Positions 63,814 through 64,000 of a stretch of 64,000 bases of DNA are shown here, piece after piece. How positions within the stretch are numbered: the stretch's first letter is position 1; the number at the start of each line of letters is the position of its first letter. Source of the stretch: VXYL01 sp965243095 (GTDB lineage Bacteria; Pseudomonadota; Gammaproteobacteria; Pseudomonadales; Azotimanducaceae); contig OZ251530.1 of the NCBI GenBank assembly GCA_965243095.1, forward strand, positions 3,782,001 to 3,846,000. The letters are read 5' to 3'. The notes beneath the pieces were generated by a model. That model did not search any database and was not told where the DNA came from. It saw only the letters and a program-made list of their open reading frames with translations. The position numbers were made by a program, and so were the translations under genes.

Positions 63814-64000
63814 GCTGCGTTACCCACTGCCTGAGTTGCGACCAGATTCCGGCTATGGCGAAAGGGCGCCAAGCCGGGCCAGCCGGTCAGAAGCCGTGCC
63901 GTGCGGCGGTTCCTCCCATCGCGTGTTGTGCCCTTCGCGGAGTACCTATGGGCATTTATACACCTACGATCCAGAATGTCAACGCCTTCGCGGAGGATGC
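63814..64000. other. Upstream region of the methyltransferase unit, window edge
   Basis: No complete gene. The last ~60 bases (TTTATACACC, ATGTCAACG) are A+T richer and may contain a promoter for the methyltransferases, but no clean pair of boxes was found. Confidence 0.35.

Overview
The window is a GC-rich (roughly two thirds G+C), gene-dense chromosomal segment. It is most likely from a gammaproteobacterium without a close cultured relative. Its housekeeping gene order is typical of that class: clpS-clpA facing infA, hupB-ppiD, a yafS-like methyltransferase with rnhA-dnaQ, dciA divergent from secA, hpf-ptsN-npr, argJ facing coaE-pilD, and dksA near gluQ and sfsA. An AlaA-type aminotransferase, NADP-type Icd, NhaB and SohB fit as well. 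The presence of coenzyme F420 genes is unusual for this class.

Layout. 1-19.9 kb is mostly core: the 3' end of an ammonium transporter gene, a CaiB-type CoA-transferase, alaA, a 2-hydroxyglutarate oxidase-like flavoprotein with tusA, uvrB, icd, clpS-clpA, infA, hupB-ppiD, a methyltransferase-rnhA-dnaQ, nhaB, nudC and an uncharacterised AAA ATPase. 19.9-30.1 kb is accessory. A leftward four-gene cluster encodes two large exported proteins that share a tandemly duplicated domain, with two CsgG-like proteins between them. A tyrosine recombinase gene enclosed by a pair of inverted, near-palindromic 27-bp sites lies just upstream. To its right are a HEPN-type two-gene cassette and an Rpn-like nuclease, both apparently frameshifted.

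30.1-46.2 kb is core again: an SCP2-like protein, bamD, rluD, an ELM1-family protein, cysE, a TonB-dependent receptor, sohB, an AcuI-like reductase, hpf-ptsN-npr, dciA, secA, argJ, coaE, pilD and a cytochrome c'. 46.2-53.5 kb holds a LuxR-type sensor that lacks its DNA-binding domain, a secreted protein with about twelve GDDRY-like repeats coupled to a VanZ-like membrane protein, and an F420 operon (npdG-cofE-cofD-cofC) behind its own TATAAT promoter. 53.5-59.7 kb has gluQ, dksA, sfsA, a PfkB-family sugar/nucleoside kinase with a CLC channel, and holA. 59.8-63.8 kb is a restriction-modification-like island: a PLD-family nuclease convergent with two overlapping SPPY methyltransferases.

The most unusual structures are the recombinase flanked by inverted sites next to the surface-protein cluster, the duplicated extracellular module, the F420 cluster, the repeat protein at 47.5-49.4 kb, the PLD/two-methyltransferase system, and two families of hairpin repeats. 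No tRNA, rRNA or CRISPR array was recognised. All functional calls rest on reading motifs and remembered family features; no database search was run.
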